The translations under genes were made by a program, and so were the position numbers. DNA of 17,996 nt from CAZELM01 sp964512995 (GTDB taxonomy: Bacteria > CSSED10-310). Numbering within the stretch: the stretch's first letter is position 1; every line of letters starts with the position of its first letter. The stretch is taken from assembly GCA_964512995.1 (NCBI GenBank), contig CAZELM010000067.1:1-17996 (forward strand), given 5' to 3'. Shown here piece after piece: positions 5,772 to 12,808 of the stretch. The notes under the pieces were generated by a model. The model did no database searches and had not been told where the DNA came from. It saw only the letters and a list, made by a program, of their open reading frames with translations.

Positions 5772-7664
5772 TCAATTCCAACCGAATACACACAAATCCA
5801 GATTACCGACCAGTGCATTGTCGATATCCAGATAACAGAAATACAGGCCGGCGCCGTAAAAGTCTCCGAAGTCGCCATCCGGCCAGACAAATGATAAGAA
5901 TCGGCTCTCAGAGATTCCAGCGGCGAGAATCAGCGGCAATCCCTCAAAATCCAATGTAAATGCCTGCTCCTGAAAATCCCAGAAATAGTAATGACCCAGA
6001 CATTCCAGCACCAGATACTCAAAAACCATCCGGGGTGAACCCGGATTGAATGTTTCCTGCCACAGATCAAATGCATCTCCACGAGAAAATCGGGATTGGC
6101 TCAGATGCAGATCCACCTGAACGGTATCCGGAGTGGGTGTCGGGAGCGGAATATGTTCCAATGCCGCACCGATGTCTGGCAAGGGGCCGATGGGGTGTCC
6201 GGAAAGTACGGGATGTCCCGTGTCGATCAGAATCTGGCGCACATGGCGCGGTGAAAACGGCGTTGCCATCGCAGCACGGGCCACTCCCTGAAAACAGGCG
6301 ACTGCGGCAGCCACCATGGCGGACGCACCCGAAGTCCCTCCGAAATTGTGGGTATACCACCGGTTCATTTCCGCAGGAGATGCCGGTGCGTTTCCATATC
6401 CGGTTGTCCATATGCCGGAACCCCATCCATGCACATCCACCCGGCTGCCGTAATTGGAATATGTTTCCGGTCGGAGCTCAAACGGAAATCCCGCTCCGAC
6501 CAGAATCGCACCCGAATCCTGATCTTCCCGGTCGAACCACCGGCCATAGACGGGATCATCGAGGTTTTCAGATCCATTCCCCGCCGGCTCCACCACCACC
6601 CGGCCCAGATCCACCGCCACCCGAATCGCATCAAAAACCGACGGGATGTATTCCACCGGGACCATCCCGTGCTGACCGCTTCCATGGTAATTGGGACCCG
6701 GGACCTGCATCTCGAGCAGGATCACATCTCCCGGGTTCAATACGGACTGGGTGATATCCACCGCATCGGCGATATTGTCTCCCATGACATAACACAACCG
6801 CATCGAGACACCAGGACAAATTCCCGTGATACCGGACGGATTGTCTTCGCCGACCAGCATTCCTGCCACTGCGGTGCCATGATTCATCAGATCCATCGAC
6901 GGATTCTCAAACCCGGCAATCACCACTTCATCCCGGTTTTCCAGAGCATGCACGAGATCCTCATGGTATCGATGGCAGTTATATTCGATATCCGCCACCG
7001 TGATCCCCGTGCCACCACCGCCATGATATGCCCACGCACGTGAAAAATACGGGCCGTTCGGCCGATCGGAGAACAAATACGTCTGACACTCCCGGAAGTC
7101 CGGTGTCGGATCCCGCCACGCACACAATACCGCCGAATGCACCGGATACACCACTTCAACTTCGGTTCGATCTTTCACAGCCCGGATGAATGGCATTACC
7201 CGCTCCCAAGAAGATAACCGGAAGCGGAAATACCGGTTCAGATCCGGGAGTTTCTGACCGGAAGCCTGTTCCCCGCGAATCCGGTCGGTTTCAATGTCGG
7301 ATTCACTGCGGGAGAAGGTTCGGGAGACCGATGCCATGGGATATTGATGGAACAGCCGTTCCCATTCGTCATTCATCCGGGAGTTGCCCAGTCGCAGATG
7401 ATCGCCATGGAGTTCGACCGGTGTGTCATCCCGGAACTTGATTTCCACGATATCCGTTGAGAGCGGGGAATGCGAGCCAGCAATCGGAGGCCACTGTGGA
7501 GCGGCGTATCCGGAAATGAACGGCATCCACACAAACACACCCAGGAGTATGCACAGACAGCAGAGCATCCTGCGCCGTTTTCCGGTGATTCTCGCGGTCA
7601 TTCCAATCATCGCAATCATCAGAATAGCATATTGCTGTCCGGGAATAAAGGGCGTTCCTGCCAC
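5772..7664 (-). CDS. secreted subtilisin-like serine protease (S8 family) with C-terminal beta-rich domain
   Basis: 630-aa S8 protease. The catalytic triad is visible: Asp225 (ITVADIEYN), His262 (MNHGTAVAGML) and Ser445 (FGGTSGASAMVAAA), with the oxyanion Asn363 in EPAGNGS. The N-terminus has a basic stretch (TGKRRR) and a hydrophobic segment (~33-50) ending in SGYAA, a good Sec signal and signal-peptidase I site. Residues ~60-200 may be a propeptide-like region. A proline-rich linker (LPLPTPTPD, ~507-513) leads to a ~115-residue C-terminal domain rich in aromatic and acidic residues (FVWPDGDFGDFYGAG), which I do not recognise; in exported proteases such tails often serve secretion or surface attachment. 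The start is uncertain: GTG at 7664 has AAGGTG upstream and is used here; an ATG at 7601 would give a more typical signal peptide but has no ribosome site. Confidence 0.9.
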   Translation of the reverse strand: MAGTPFIPGQQYAILMIAMIGMTARITGKRRRMLCCLCILLGVFVWMPFISGYAAPQWPPIAGSHSPLSTDIVEIKFRDDTPVELHGDHLRLGNSRMNDEWERLFHQYPMASVSRTFSRSESDIETDRIRGEQASGQKLPDLNRYFRFRLSSWERVMPFIRAVKDRTEVEVVYPVHSAVLCAWRDPTPDFRECQTYLFSDRPNGPYFSRAWAYHGGGGTGITVADIEYNCHRYHEDLVHALENRDEVVIAGFENPSMDLMNHGTAVAGMLVGEDNPSGITGICPGVSMRLCYVMGDNIADAVDITQSVLNPGDVILLEMQVPGPNYHGSGQHGMVPVEYIPSVFDAIRVAVDLGRVVVEPAGNGSENLDDPVYGRWFDREDQDSGAILVGAGFPFELRPETYSNYGSRVDVHGWGSGIWTTGYGNAPASPAEMNRWYTHNFGGTSGASAMVAAAVACFQGVARAAMATPFSPRHVRQILIDTGHPVLSGHPIGPLPDIGAALEHIPLPTPTPDTVQVDLHLSQSRFSRGDAFDLWQETFNPGSPRMVFEYLVLECLGHYYFWDFQEQAFTLDFEGLPLILAAGISESRFLSFVWPDGDFGDFYGAGLYFCYLDIDNALVGNLDLCVFGWN

Positions 7665-7712
7665 ACCAACACCACCTTAACCATACACAGCACAAACGCA
7701 TGCATTGTCCCA

Positions 7713-8042
7713 CCCTCATCCTCGATCCTTCTCCCGGGGGGAGAAGTAGGTAAGGAAGGTTGGTTTGTGCAGGAATCTTCTTCACCCTCTCCCAGCGCAG
7801 CGGCCGGGAGAGGGTCGCCGGCCCATTCGCCTGGATCAATCCATCAAGCTTTGCCGGCGGGGTGAGGGGATCGCGTCAATTGCCGGTTTCGTGCCTGGTT
7901 TCACCATCATGGCCGGCGGGGTGAGGGTACCATGCCCTTGCGATCACACCACCACTGTCAGACCAATTTGTCATCGTGACCAGAGGGGTGAGGAGGGTAT
8001 CGCGCCTGGAATGGCCACTATGGTCGGTGACGTGAGGGCATC
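7713..8042 (+). repeat. modular dispersed palindromic repeat, block A
   Basis: Three kinds of module are present. Module 1 (7713-7760) begins CCCTCATCCTCGATCCTTC and continues into a G-run and GGAGAAGTAGG. Module 2 (7777-7822) is a hairpin with a perfect 10-bp stem ACCCTCTCCC (7784-7793) / GGGAGAGGGT (7806-7815) around a 12-nt loop containing GCGCAGCGG. Module 3 is a spaced motif GGCCGGCGGGGTGAGGG at 7853-7868 and 7911-7927, with degraded copies at about 7979-8003 and 8021-8041. Module 2 matches 42 of 46 bases of the copy at 17277-17322. This is the style of intergenic REP-like palindromes found in many genomes. Confidence 0.8.
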
Positions 8043-8130
8043 TTACCAATGCCTTACCATGGCGCAATCGATTCCAGAAAGACGTAAGAGGCAGACTCTC
8101 GTGGCCTTCGTGGCATCGGGACAGGATGTC

Positions 8131-8160
8131 TTTTATTATCAAAGTGATATTTGCTATATT
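8131..8160 (+). promoter_or_regulatory. candidate extended -10 promoter for the DUF2959 gene
   Basis: TGCTATATT (8152-8160) is an extended -10 element with hexamer TATATT at 8155-8160. The -35 region (TTTATT, about 8132-8137) is poor, which is acceptable for extended -10 promoters. The start point would fall about 45 bases before the ATG at 8214. Confidence 0.4.
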
Positions 8161-8213
8161 CCCGGTAAGACATGAAACCTGGCAGGATCATGATATTGGA
8201 CGGAGGATGGACG

Positions 8214-8888
8214 ATGAACAAACGAAACGGTGCTACGAACGGTTCACCAAAACCAGCTCTGGCGGCTTTGTGCATTCTGTGTATTTTCCTGAACCTGTCA
8301 TGCCGTTCGCAATACTATTCCTTCTGGGAAACGCTCGGTAAGGAGAAGCGGGAACTTCTCCGCGATCAGGTTGAAAAAGTCGGAAAGAATCAGGAGGATG
8401 CTTCGGAAGAGTTTGAGGATGTGCTCTCGCAAATCCGTGAGATCTATGGCTTTCAGGGAGGCAACCTCGAAAAAGCATACAATAAGCTGCATAGTGAATA
8501 TACAGACTGTGAAAACCGAGTGAAAGAAGTCAGTGAGCGAATCCGGAAAGTGGAGCAGATTTCTTCCGACCTGTTTCGGGAATGGGAAAAAGAGCTTGAA
8601 CAGATTTCAAATCCCGATCTTCGGGATAAAAGCCGTCAGAAGCTGACCGAGACTCGAAACCGGTATTCCATCCTGTACGAGTCGATGATCAAATCCGAGA
8701 AAAGCATGATGCCTGTGCTGAAAAACCTGAACAACTATGTGCTGTATCTTAAGCATAACCTCAATGCTCAGGCTGTCGGCGCACTCAAGAGCGAGATGGA
8801 GGACATCGAGGTGGATATCGCGGATGTCAAAACGGAGATCGCCAAATCCGTTCAGGAAGCCGATGAATTTCTGAAACAGTTGAATTGA
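8214..8888 (+). CDS. DUF2959 family exported coiled-coil protein, probable lipoprotein
   Basis: 224-aa protein resembling the DUF2959 family of uncharacterised exported proteins. Family-like features are SQYYSFWETLGKEKRELL after the signal, FEDVLSQIREIYGFQGGNLE, and the conserved-looking MMPVLKNLNNYVLYLKHNLN near residue 180. The N-terminus has a basic start, a hydrophobic stretch (~15-28) and Cys30 in FLNLSC; the lipobox is imperfect (Asn at -3), so lipidation is likely but not certain. Nearly all of the mature part is charged helix predicted to form coiled coil. The ATG at 8214 has GGAGG seven bases upstream; an in-frame ATG at 8172 lacks a site and would put extra residues before the signal. 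Its molecular function is unknown. It is followed after 127 bp by the phosphofructokinase gene, with no clear terminator between. Confidence 0.84.
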   Translation: MNKRNGATNGSPKPALAALCILCIFLNLSCRSQYYSFWETLGKEKRELLRDQVEKVGKNQEDASEEFEDVLSQIREIYGFQGGNLEKAYNKLHSEYTDCENRVKEVSERIRKVEQISSDLFREWEKELEQISNPDLRDKSRQKLTETRNRYSILYESMIKSEKSMMPVLKNLNNYVLYLKHNLNAQAVGALKSEMEDIEVDIADVKTEIAKSVQEADEFLKQLN

Positions 8889-8916
8889 GACCCAAACAAA
8901 GACCATAAAATGAGTA

Positions 8917-8945
8917 TTGACCATTTCATTCCTTCGGAGTAGAAA
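8917..8945 (+). promoter_or_regulatory. candidate promoter for the phosphofructokinase block
   Basis: TTGACC (8917-8922) and TAGAAA (8940-8945) are separated by 17 bp. The -35 is good and the -10 mediocre. The start point would be near 8952, inside the repeat copy at 8950-8994, so that repeat would form most of the leader of the pfk transcript. Confidence 0.4.
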
Positions 8946-8949
8946 AGGA

Positions 8950-8994
8950 GATTCCTTCTGTATCCTTTCCAGGGGAAGGGCTGGGGATGAGGTC
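8950..8994 (-). repeat. dispersed repeat, module 1 copy in reverse orientation (block C)
   Basis: Read on the minus strand this begins CCTCATCCCCAGCCCTTCCC and continues through a GG-centred turn to GAAGGAATC. It matches module 1 of blocks A (7713) and B (17468) over about 40 bases with scattered substitutions. It ends 22 bases before the phosphofructokinase start codon, upstream of the AGGAG ribosome site. Confidence 0.6.
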
Positions 8995-9015
8995 ACATTG
9001 TGAGGAGCGTTCAGT

Positions 9016-10212
9016 ATGAAAAAGAATCGCGGAACGATCGGCATTCTGACAGGCGGCGGAGATGTTCCCGGATTGAATCCGGCCATTCGGGCAGTGACCA
9101 TCCGGGCGATCAGTGAAGGATATCGCGTGATCGGTATCCGGCGCGGCTGGGCTGGATTGATCGGCATCATCCGGAACAAAGATGCGGACAACAGCCAGAA
9201 TTATCAGATCCTGAGTGAAGAAATCGTGAATCGGGCTGCCCGGACTGGTGGAACGTTCCTGCACAGCTCCCGGACCCGGCCGAGCCGTGTTCCCAAAGGG
9301 GGCGTTCCCGAGCATCTGCGCGACACCTATGATCAGGAAACCAATGATCTGACTCCCGAAGTCCTCAAAAATCTGGAGTTTATCGGTGTCGATTACCTCA
9401 TCCCGATCGGTGGTGACGATACGCTCGGTTACGCCGTCGAACTCGCGAAACATGGGATCAGATGCGTCGCCATTCCCAAAACCATGGACAATGATGTCCC
9501 AGGAACCGACTATTGCATCGGATTCAGCACCGCCGTCACCCGCGTGATCGAAATGACCCACAGCCTCCGGACAACCGCCGGCTCCCATGAACGATTCCTC
9601 GTCATCGAAGTGTTCGGACGATATGCCGGATTCACCGCCCTGCTGCCGACAATGGCCGGCGCTGCCAACCGGTGCATCATCCCGGAATGCCCGTTCGACA
9701 TCGAAAAACTGACCAGCCTGCTCGTCGAAGACCGCGCATCCAGTCCCAGTGCCTACTCCGTCGTGCTCGTCTCGGAAGGCGCTCGATTCAGAGACAGCGA
9801 TATGGTGTTCGAGAGCGTTGAAACCGACATGTACGGCCATAAAAAGCTCGGTGGAATCGGCGACATGGTATCCGCCAAACTCAAGGAACTCTCCCCCAAA
9901 TACACCGGAGGCTCCGTGATATCCACGGTCAATCAGAGGCTGGGTTATCTCATCCGGTGCGGAAACCCCGACGCTTTGGACTCCATCGTCCCGATGGCTT
10001 ACGGCAATCTGGCGCTCGATCTGATCATCAAGAACCGGTTCGGCCGGCTGGTGAGCATTCGGCGCGGCCAGTACGACGATGTCCCGATCAGCATCATCGC
10101 GAGCTATAAAAAAGTCGTGGACATCCAGAAGTATTACAATGAAGACCGGTATCGGCCTCAATATAAGAGTTTTGAATCGAAACCATTGTTGATCATGACC
10201 AGCGATGTGTGA
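9016..10212 (+). CDS. 6-phosphofructokinase, predicted pyrophosphate-dependent
   Basis: 398-aa PfkA-superfamily enzyme phosphorylating fructose 6-phosphate at C1 in glycolysis. The N-terminal phosphate-binding loop is ILTGGGDVPGLNPAIRAV (10-27). Two specificity positions point to pyrophosphate as donor: GGDD at 132-135, where ATP enzymes have GGDG, and Lys155 in PKTMDND, where ATP enzymes have Gly. Asp158 is the expected catalytic base. The sugar-phosphate site region continues through GRYAGFTALLP. If PPi-dependent the reaction is near equilibrium and could also run in gluconeogenesis. The ATG at 9016 has AGGAG eight bases upstream. The gene is followed by a 16-bp palindrome and then by SEC-C, panD and serS on the same strand. 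Family is certain; donor specificity is a residue-based prediction. Confidence 0.92.
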   Translation: MKKNRGTIGILTGGGDVPGLNPAIRAVTIRAISEGYRVIGIRRGWAGLIGIIRNKDADNSQNYQILSEEIVNRAARTGGTFLHSSRTRPSRVPKGGVPEHLRDTYDQETNDLTPEVLKNLEFIGVDYLIPIGGDDTLGYAVELAKHGIRCVAIPKTMDNDVPGTDYCIGFSTAVTRVIEMTHSLRTTAGSHERFLVIEVFGRYAGFTALLPTMAGAANRCIIPECPFDIEKLTSLLVEDRASSPSAYSVVLVSEGARFRDSDMVFESVETDMYGHKKLGGIGDMVSAKLKELSPKYTGGSVISTVNQRLGYLIRCGNPDALDSIVPMAYGNLALDLIIKNRFGRLVSIRRGQYDDVPISIIASYKKVVDIQKYYNEDRYRPQYKSFESKPLLIMTSDV

Positions 10213-10215
10213 TAC

Positions 10216-10231
10216 CCGCCTGATCAGGCGG
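10216..10231. other. 16-bp perfect palindrome after the phosphofructokinase gene
   Basis: CCGCCTGATCAGGCGG is a perfect inverted repeat four bases past the pfk stop. No T-run follows, so it is not a standard intrinsic terminator; it may stabilise the 3' end or cause a pause. A second palindrome, GTCACCGGTGAC, lies at 10260-10271. Confidence 0.5.
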
Positions 10232-10291
10232 AGCAATCCAGCGCCATCACCACCGGATCGTCACCGGTGACAGGTAACAAGGAAACCAGGA

Positions 10292-10477
10292 ATGAGCATT
10301 TTATCCAAATTATTCGGTTCATCATCAGAATCCTCCCGAAACATCCACTTGAATCGCAATGATCCGTGCTGGTGTGGAAGTGGACAGAAGTATAAGAAAT
10401 GTCATATGGAAAAAGACGAGCCCTTGCGGACTCAGGAACGAAAAGCATTGGCTCCCAACAAGAAACCGATGTTTTAA
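10292..10477 (+). CDS. small SEC-C motif zinc-binding protein
   Basis: 61-aa protein with one SEC-C motif at about residues 21-38: NRNDPCWCGSGQKYKKCH, giving Cys26, Cys28, Cys37 and His38 as zinc ligands. This motif is best known at the C-terminus of SecA, where it binds zinc and SecB, and it also occurs in many small standalone proteins of unknown role. The protein is essentially the motif with a short serine-rich N-terminus and a basic C-terminus. AGGAAACCAGGA precedes the ATG at 10292. It lies 79 bp after the phosphofructokinase gene and 104 bp before panD. The intact motif and ribosome site make it a real gene despite its size. Confidence 0.85.
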   Translation: MSILSKLFGSSSESSRNIHLNRNDPCWCGSGQKYKKCHMEKDEPLRTQERKALAPNKKPMF

Positions 10478-10581
10478 GACCCGTCCTTGCCACATCGGAA
10501 TATGGACCTTCCATCCGGGTTGTGAATGCGGCTGGTCCGGTCATGTAACAAACACCTGGATACCCAGGGGAGACCTTGGAA

Positions 10582-10938
10582 ATGTTATTGCGAATGTTAA
10601 AAAGTAAAATTCATCGCGCCACCGTGACGGATGCGAACCTGAATTATGAAGGAAGCATCACCATCGATTCGGATCTCCTGAAATTGTCCGGGATTCTGCC
10701 TTACGAAATGGTGCAGGTTTACAATATTCATACGGGGGCACGCATCGAGACCTATGCGATCGAAGGAGATCCCGGTTCCGGTACGATCTGCCTGAACGGC
10801 GCAGCCGCCCGTCTGTTCGCTCCCGGTGATCTCATCATCATTATCTCGTTCGTCCTGATGGAACAGCGGGAATGCGAAACATTTCATCCCACCATCATTC
10901 TGGTGGATGCGCAGAATCGCCCGGCTATCTGTAAATAA
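10582..10938 (+). CDS. panD: aspartate 1-decarboxylase (pyruvoyl enzyme)
   Basis: 118-aa proenzyme that self-cleaves and decarboxylates L-aspartate to beta-alanine for pantothenate and CoA synthesis. With the ATG at 10582 the numbering fits the E. coli enzyme exactly: cleavage at Gly24-Ser25 in NYEGSITID, with Ser25 becoming the pyruvoyl group; Lys9, His11, Arg54, Tyr58 and Asn72 (NGAAA) are all present. That agreement and the GGGGAG nine bases upstream decide the start over an in-frame TTG at 10576 and an ATG at 10594. A small hairpin (CCTGG, loop ATAC, CCAGG, 10555-10568) touches the ribosome site. serS follows after 27 bp, so the two are probably co-transcribed. No panB or panC is nearby. 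Confidence 0.97.
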   Translation: MLLRMLKSKIHRATVTDANLNYEGSITIDSDLLKLSGILPYEMVQVYNIHTGARIETYAIEGDPGSGTICLNGAAARLFAPGDLIIIISFVLMEQRECETFHPTIILVDAQNRPAICK

Positions 10939-10965
10939 ATCATCTCACCTGTTGAGGGGAATGCC

Positions 10966-12237
10966 ATGCTGGATATCAGACTGATACGAAAAGATCCCGA
11001 CTTTGTTCGACGTGAACTCCAACGACTCCATTCTGACACACCACTCGATCTCATTTTAACTCAGGATGAGCATCGCCGGACATTACTGGTGAAGGTCGAA
11101 GATCTCAAAGCGACCCGCAACCGTGTCTCCAAAGATATTTCCAGAGAATCCGATCCGGATATCCGGCAGCAGCTCATCGACGAGATGCGGCAAGTGGGCG
11201 ACCAGATCGCGGAACTGGATCAGATCGTCAATGACATCGACAGCCAGCTCCAGGATCTGATGCTTCAGATGCCCAATCTGCCGCATGTCAGCGTACCGGA
11301 TGGCGCGGATGACACGGAAAATATCGTGCTTCGGGTGGAAGGCGAACCCGCCTCCTTTCCGTTTACGCCCAAACCCCACTGGGAACTGGCTGAAAAACTG
11401 GGGATCATCGATTTCGAACGGGGTGTTAAAATTTCCGGCTCCCGATTTTATATCCTGAAAGGAGCGGGCGCTCGGCTCCAACGGGCCGTCATCTCGTTCA
11501 TGCTGGATCTCCACACCGCCGAGCACGGCTATACGGAGGTATTGCCGCCGTACATGGTCCGGCGGGAGTGCATGGTCGGCACCGGGCAACTCCCCAAATT
11601 CGGAGACAATCTCTATCGGGATGCCGAGGAGGATTTTTATTTCGTGCCGACCGCTGAAGTGCCGGTCACGAACATGCATGCCGGCGAAATTCTGGAACCG
11701 GATGTTCTGCCTCTGAATTACGTCGCGTTCACTGCCTGTTTCCGCCGCGAAAAAATGTCTGCCGGCCGGGATGTCCGGGGCATCAAACGGGGTCATCAAT
11801 TCGACAAGGTGGAACTCGTCAAATTCACCACACCCGAGACCAGTTACGAAGAACTCGAACGGTTACTGGCAGATGCGGAAGATATTCCCCGGCGATTGAA
11901 AATCCCTCACCGGATCATTCAGATGTGCACCGGTGATCTGTCATTCACCGCTGCGAAAAAATACGATATCGAACTCTGGGCGCCCGGATGCAATGAATGG
12001 CTCGAAGTCAGTTCCTGTTCCAATTTCGAGGAGTTCCAGGCGCGACGGGCTGATATCAAGTATCGGCCGGAAAAAAAGGGAAAAGTCCGGTTCGTTCACA
12101 CATTGAACGGATCCGGCCTGGCTCTCCCCCGAACGATCATCGCCATTCTGGAGAATTATCAGCAGGAGGATGGATCCATCCGCGTTCCCGATGTCCTGGT
12201 TCCCTATATGGGTGGGATGACGTTTATCCGGCCTTAA
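10966..12237 (+). CDS. serS: seryl-tRNA synthetase
   Basis: 423-aa class II synthetase charging tRNA-Ser. The N-terminal arm (about 30-100) is the long antiparallel coiled coil that contacts the tRNA-Ser variable arm. The catalytic core follows: a motif 1 region ending GYTEVLPPYMV, the serine-site TAEVPVTN (229-236), motif 2 CFRREKMSAGRDVRG through RGHQFDKVE (258-283), ELWAPGCNEWLEVSSCSNF, and motif 3 NGSGLALPRTIIAILENYQ (381-399). Length is standard. GAGGGG precedes the ATG at 10966. Its TAA stop shares bases with the stop of the convergent gene at 12234. It is the last gene of the plus-strand block. Confidence 0.98.
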   Translation: MLDIRLIRKDPDFVRRELQRLHSDTPLDLILTQDEHRRTLLVKVEDLKATRNRVSKDISRESDPDIRQQLIDEMRQVGDQIAELDQIVNDIDSQLQDLMLQMPNLPHVSVPDGADDTENIVLRVEGEPASFPFTPKPHWELAEKLGIIDFERGVKISGSRFYILKGAGARLQRAVISFMLDLHTAEHGYTEVLPPYMVRRECMVGTGQLPKFGDNLYRDAEEDFYFVPTAEVPVTNMHAGEILEPDVLPLNYVAFTACFRREKMSAGRDVRGIKRGHQFDKVELVKFTTPETSYEELERLLADAEDIPRRLKIPHRIIQMCTGDLSFTAAKKYDIELWAPGCNEWLEVSSCSNFEEFQARRADIKYRPEKKGKVRFVHTLNGSGLALPRTIIAILENYQQEDGSIRVPDVLVPYMGGMTFIRP

Positions 12238-12722
12238 CGGTTCTTCTTCCATTTCAGACCGGGATCCAGTGAACAAATCCGCCATCCATCCGGTTCCTTG
12301 CGCAGCCGGATCGTCAGATGTGCGTGATCCTGCGGTGTTCCCATAACGAACCCCCTTACATTTTCATAAGACGCCAACGCGATATACTCCAGGTCAGCCA
12401 CCGCAGTGTTTCCTGTCCGGTCGATGGTCAGTGAGATGACCATCACGCCGATCCGGTCCAGTTCAGCAGCGGCTTCGGTCGCCATCTGTTCGATATCCTG
12501 GCGGGTATAACCATAGGAATCATGATACCGCTCGGAAATGGTTTTCATGGCTCCCGCGATGTCTTCCGCTTCGAAACGCCCGATCGCCGTGTCGATCAGG
12601 TGACCAATCCGCCGGTTCTGGAATGTCAGACCATAATACACTCCACCGATCATGGCTACCAGTATCAGCCACGTCATCCTCTTCCGAAGCAGCCGCGGTA
12701 TCCGCTCCCCCATCCGGTTCAT
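12234..12722 (-). CDS. small membrane-anchored protein of unknown function (NTF2-like fold suspected)
   Basis: 162-aa protein. A basic N-terminus (RIPRLLRKR) is followed by one membrane segment at about residues 16-32 (TWLILVAMIGGVYYGL), so it is probably anchored with its C-terminus outside the cytoplasm. The soluble part starts with a helix containing AIGRFEAEDIAGAM and continues with alternating strands (VMVISLTIDRTGNTAVADLEY, then HLTIRLRKEPDGWRICSL). This helix-then-sheet order, with a final strand pairing load with a tryptophan, resembles SnoaL/NTF2-like domains, but I cannot confirm it. AAGGAA lies about eight bases before the ATG at 12722. It diverges from the kinase gene across 86 bp and converges on serS with overlapping stop codons (TTAA at 12234-12237). 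Confidence 0.75.
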   Translation of the reverse strand: MNRMGERIPRLLRKRMTWLILVAMIGGVYYGLTFQNRRIGHLIDTAIGRFEAEDIAGAMKTISERYHDSYGYTRQDIEQMATEAAAELDRIGVMVISLTIDRTGNTAVADLEYIALASYENVRGFVMGTPQDHAHLTIRLRKEPDGWRICSLDPGLKWKKNR

Positions 12723-12751
12723 ATCATTGGTTCCTTACTTTCTCCGGACTG

Positions 12752-12781
12752 TTGAAAATCTGTTCCCTGTCTTGATACAAT
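12752..12781 (+). promoter_or_regulatory. sigma70-like promoter of the kinase-sulfatase pair
   Basis: TTGAAA (12752-12757) and TACAAT (12776-12781) are separated by 18 bp in the 86-bp gap between divergent genes. The start point near 12788 gives a leader of about 20 nt, just enough for the AGGAAAGG ribosome site before the ATG at 12809. Confidence 0.6.
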
Positions 12782-12808
12782 CACACTGACAGGAAAGGTC
12801 GAATCATC

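Larger units (their letters stand above)
7665..8213. other. intergenic region dominated by dispersed-repeat modules
   Basis: About 550 bases between divergent genes (protease leftward, DUF2959 protein rightward), with no credible gene; the open frames across it are by-products of GC-rich repeats. It contains the repeat block at 7713-8042, a short TCGTGGCCTTCGTGGC internal direct repeat at about 8099-8114, and the DUF2959 promoter just before 8214. No ribosome site or family signature is seen in any frame. Confidence 0.6.

Noticed and set aside
7853..8042. CRISPR array
   Set aside because: The repeated motif is only ~17 bp, two of four copies are badly degraded, spacing is irregular, related motifs occur elsewhere, and no cas gene is present.
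7426..8275. Several 70-140 codon frames around the 7.7-8.2 kb repeats
   Set aside because: They cross the repeat modules, lack ribosome sites and have low-complexity composition; the region is better explained as repeat DNA plus the promoter at 8152-8160.
10216..10231. Intrinsic terminator after the phosphofructokinase gene
   Set aside because: The stem is perfect but no T-run follows on either strand, so termination is not supported.
8926..10236. 436-codon open frame on the minus strand covering the whole phosphofructokinase gene
   Set aside because: It mirrors a confident plus-strand gene with clear motifs and a good ribosome site. Its peptide is rich in the Asp, His and Gly that antisense of this codon usage produces, and it matches no family.
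11083..11799. Long minus-strand frame inside serS
   Set aside because: It lies fully antisense to a certain gene, has no ribosome site or family signature, and has the composition of a codon-usage shadow.
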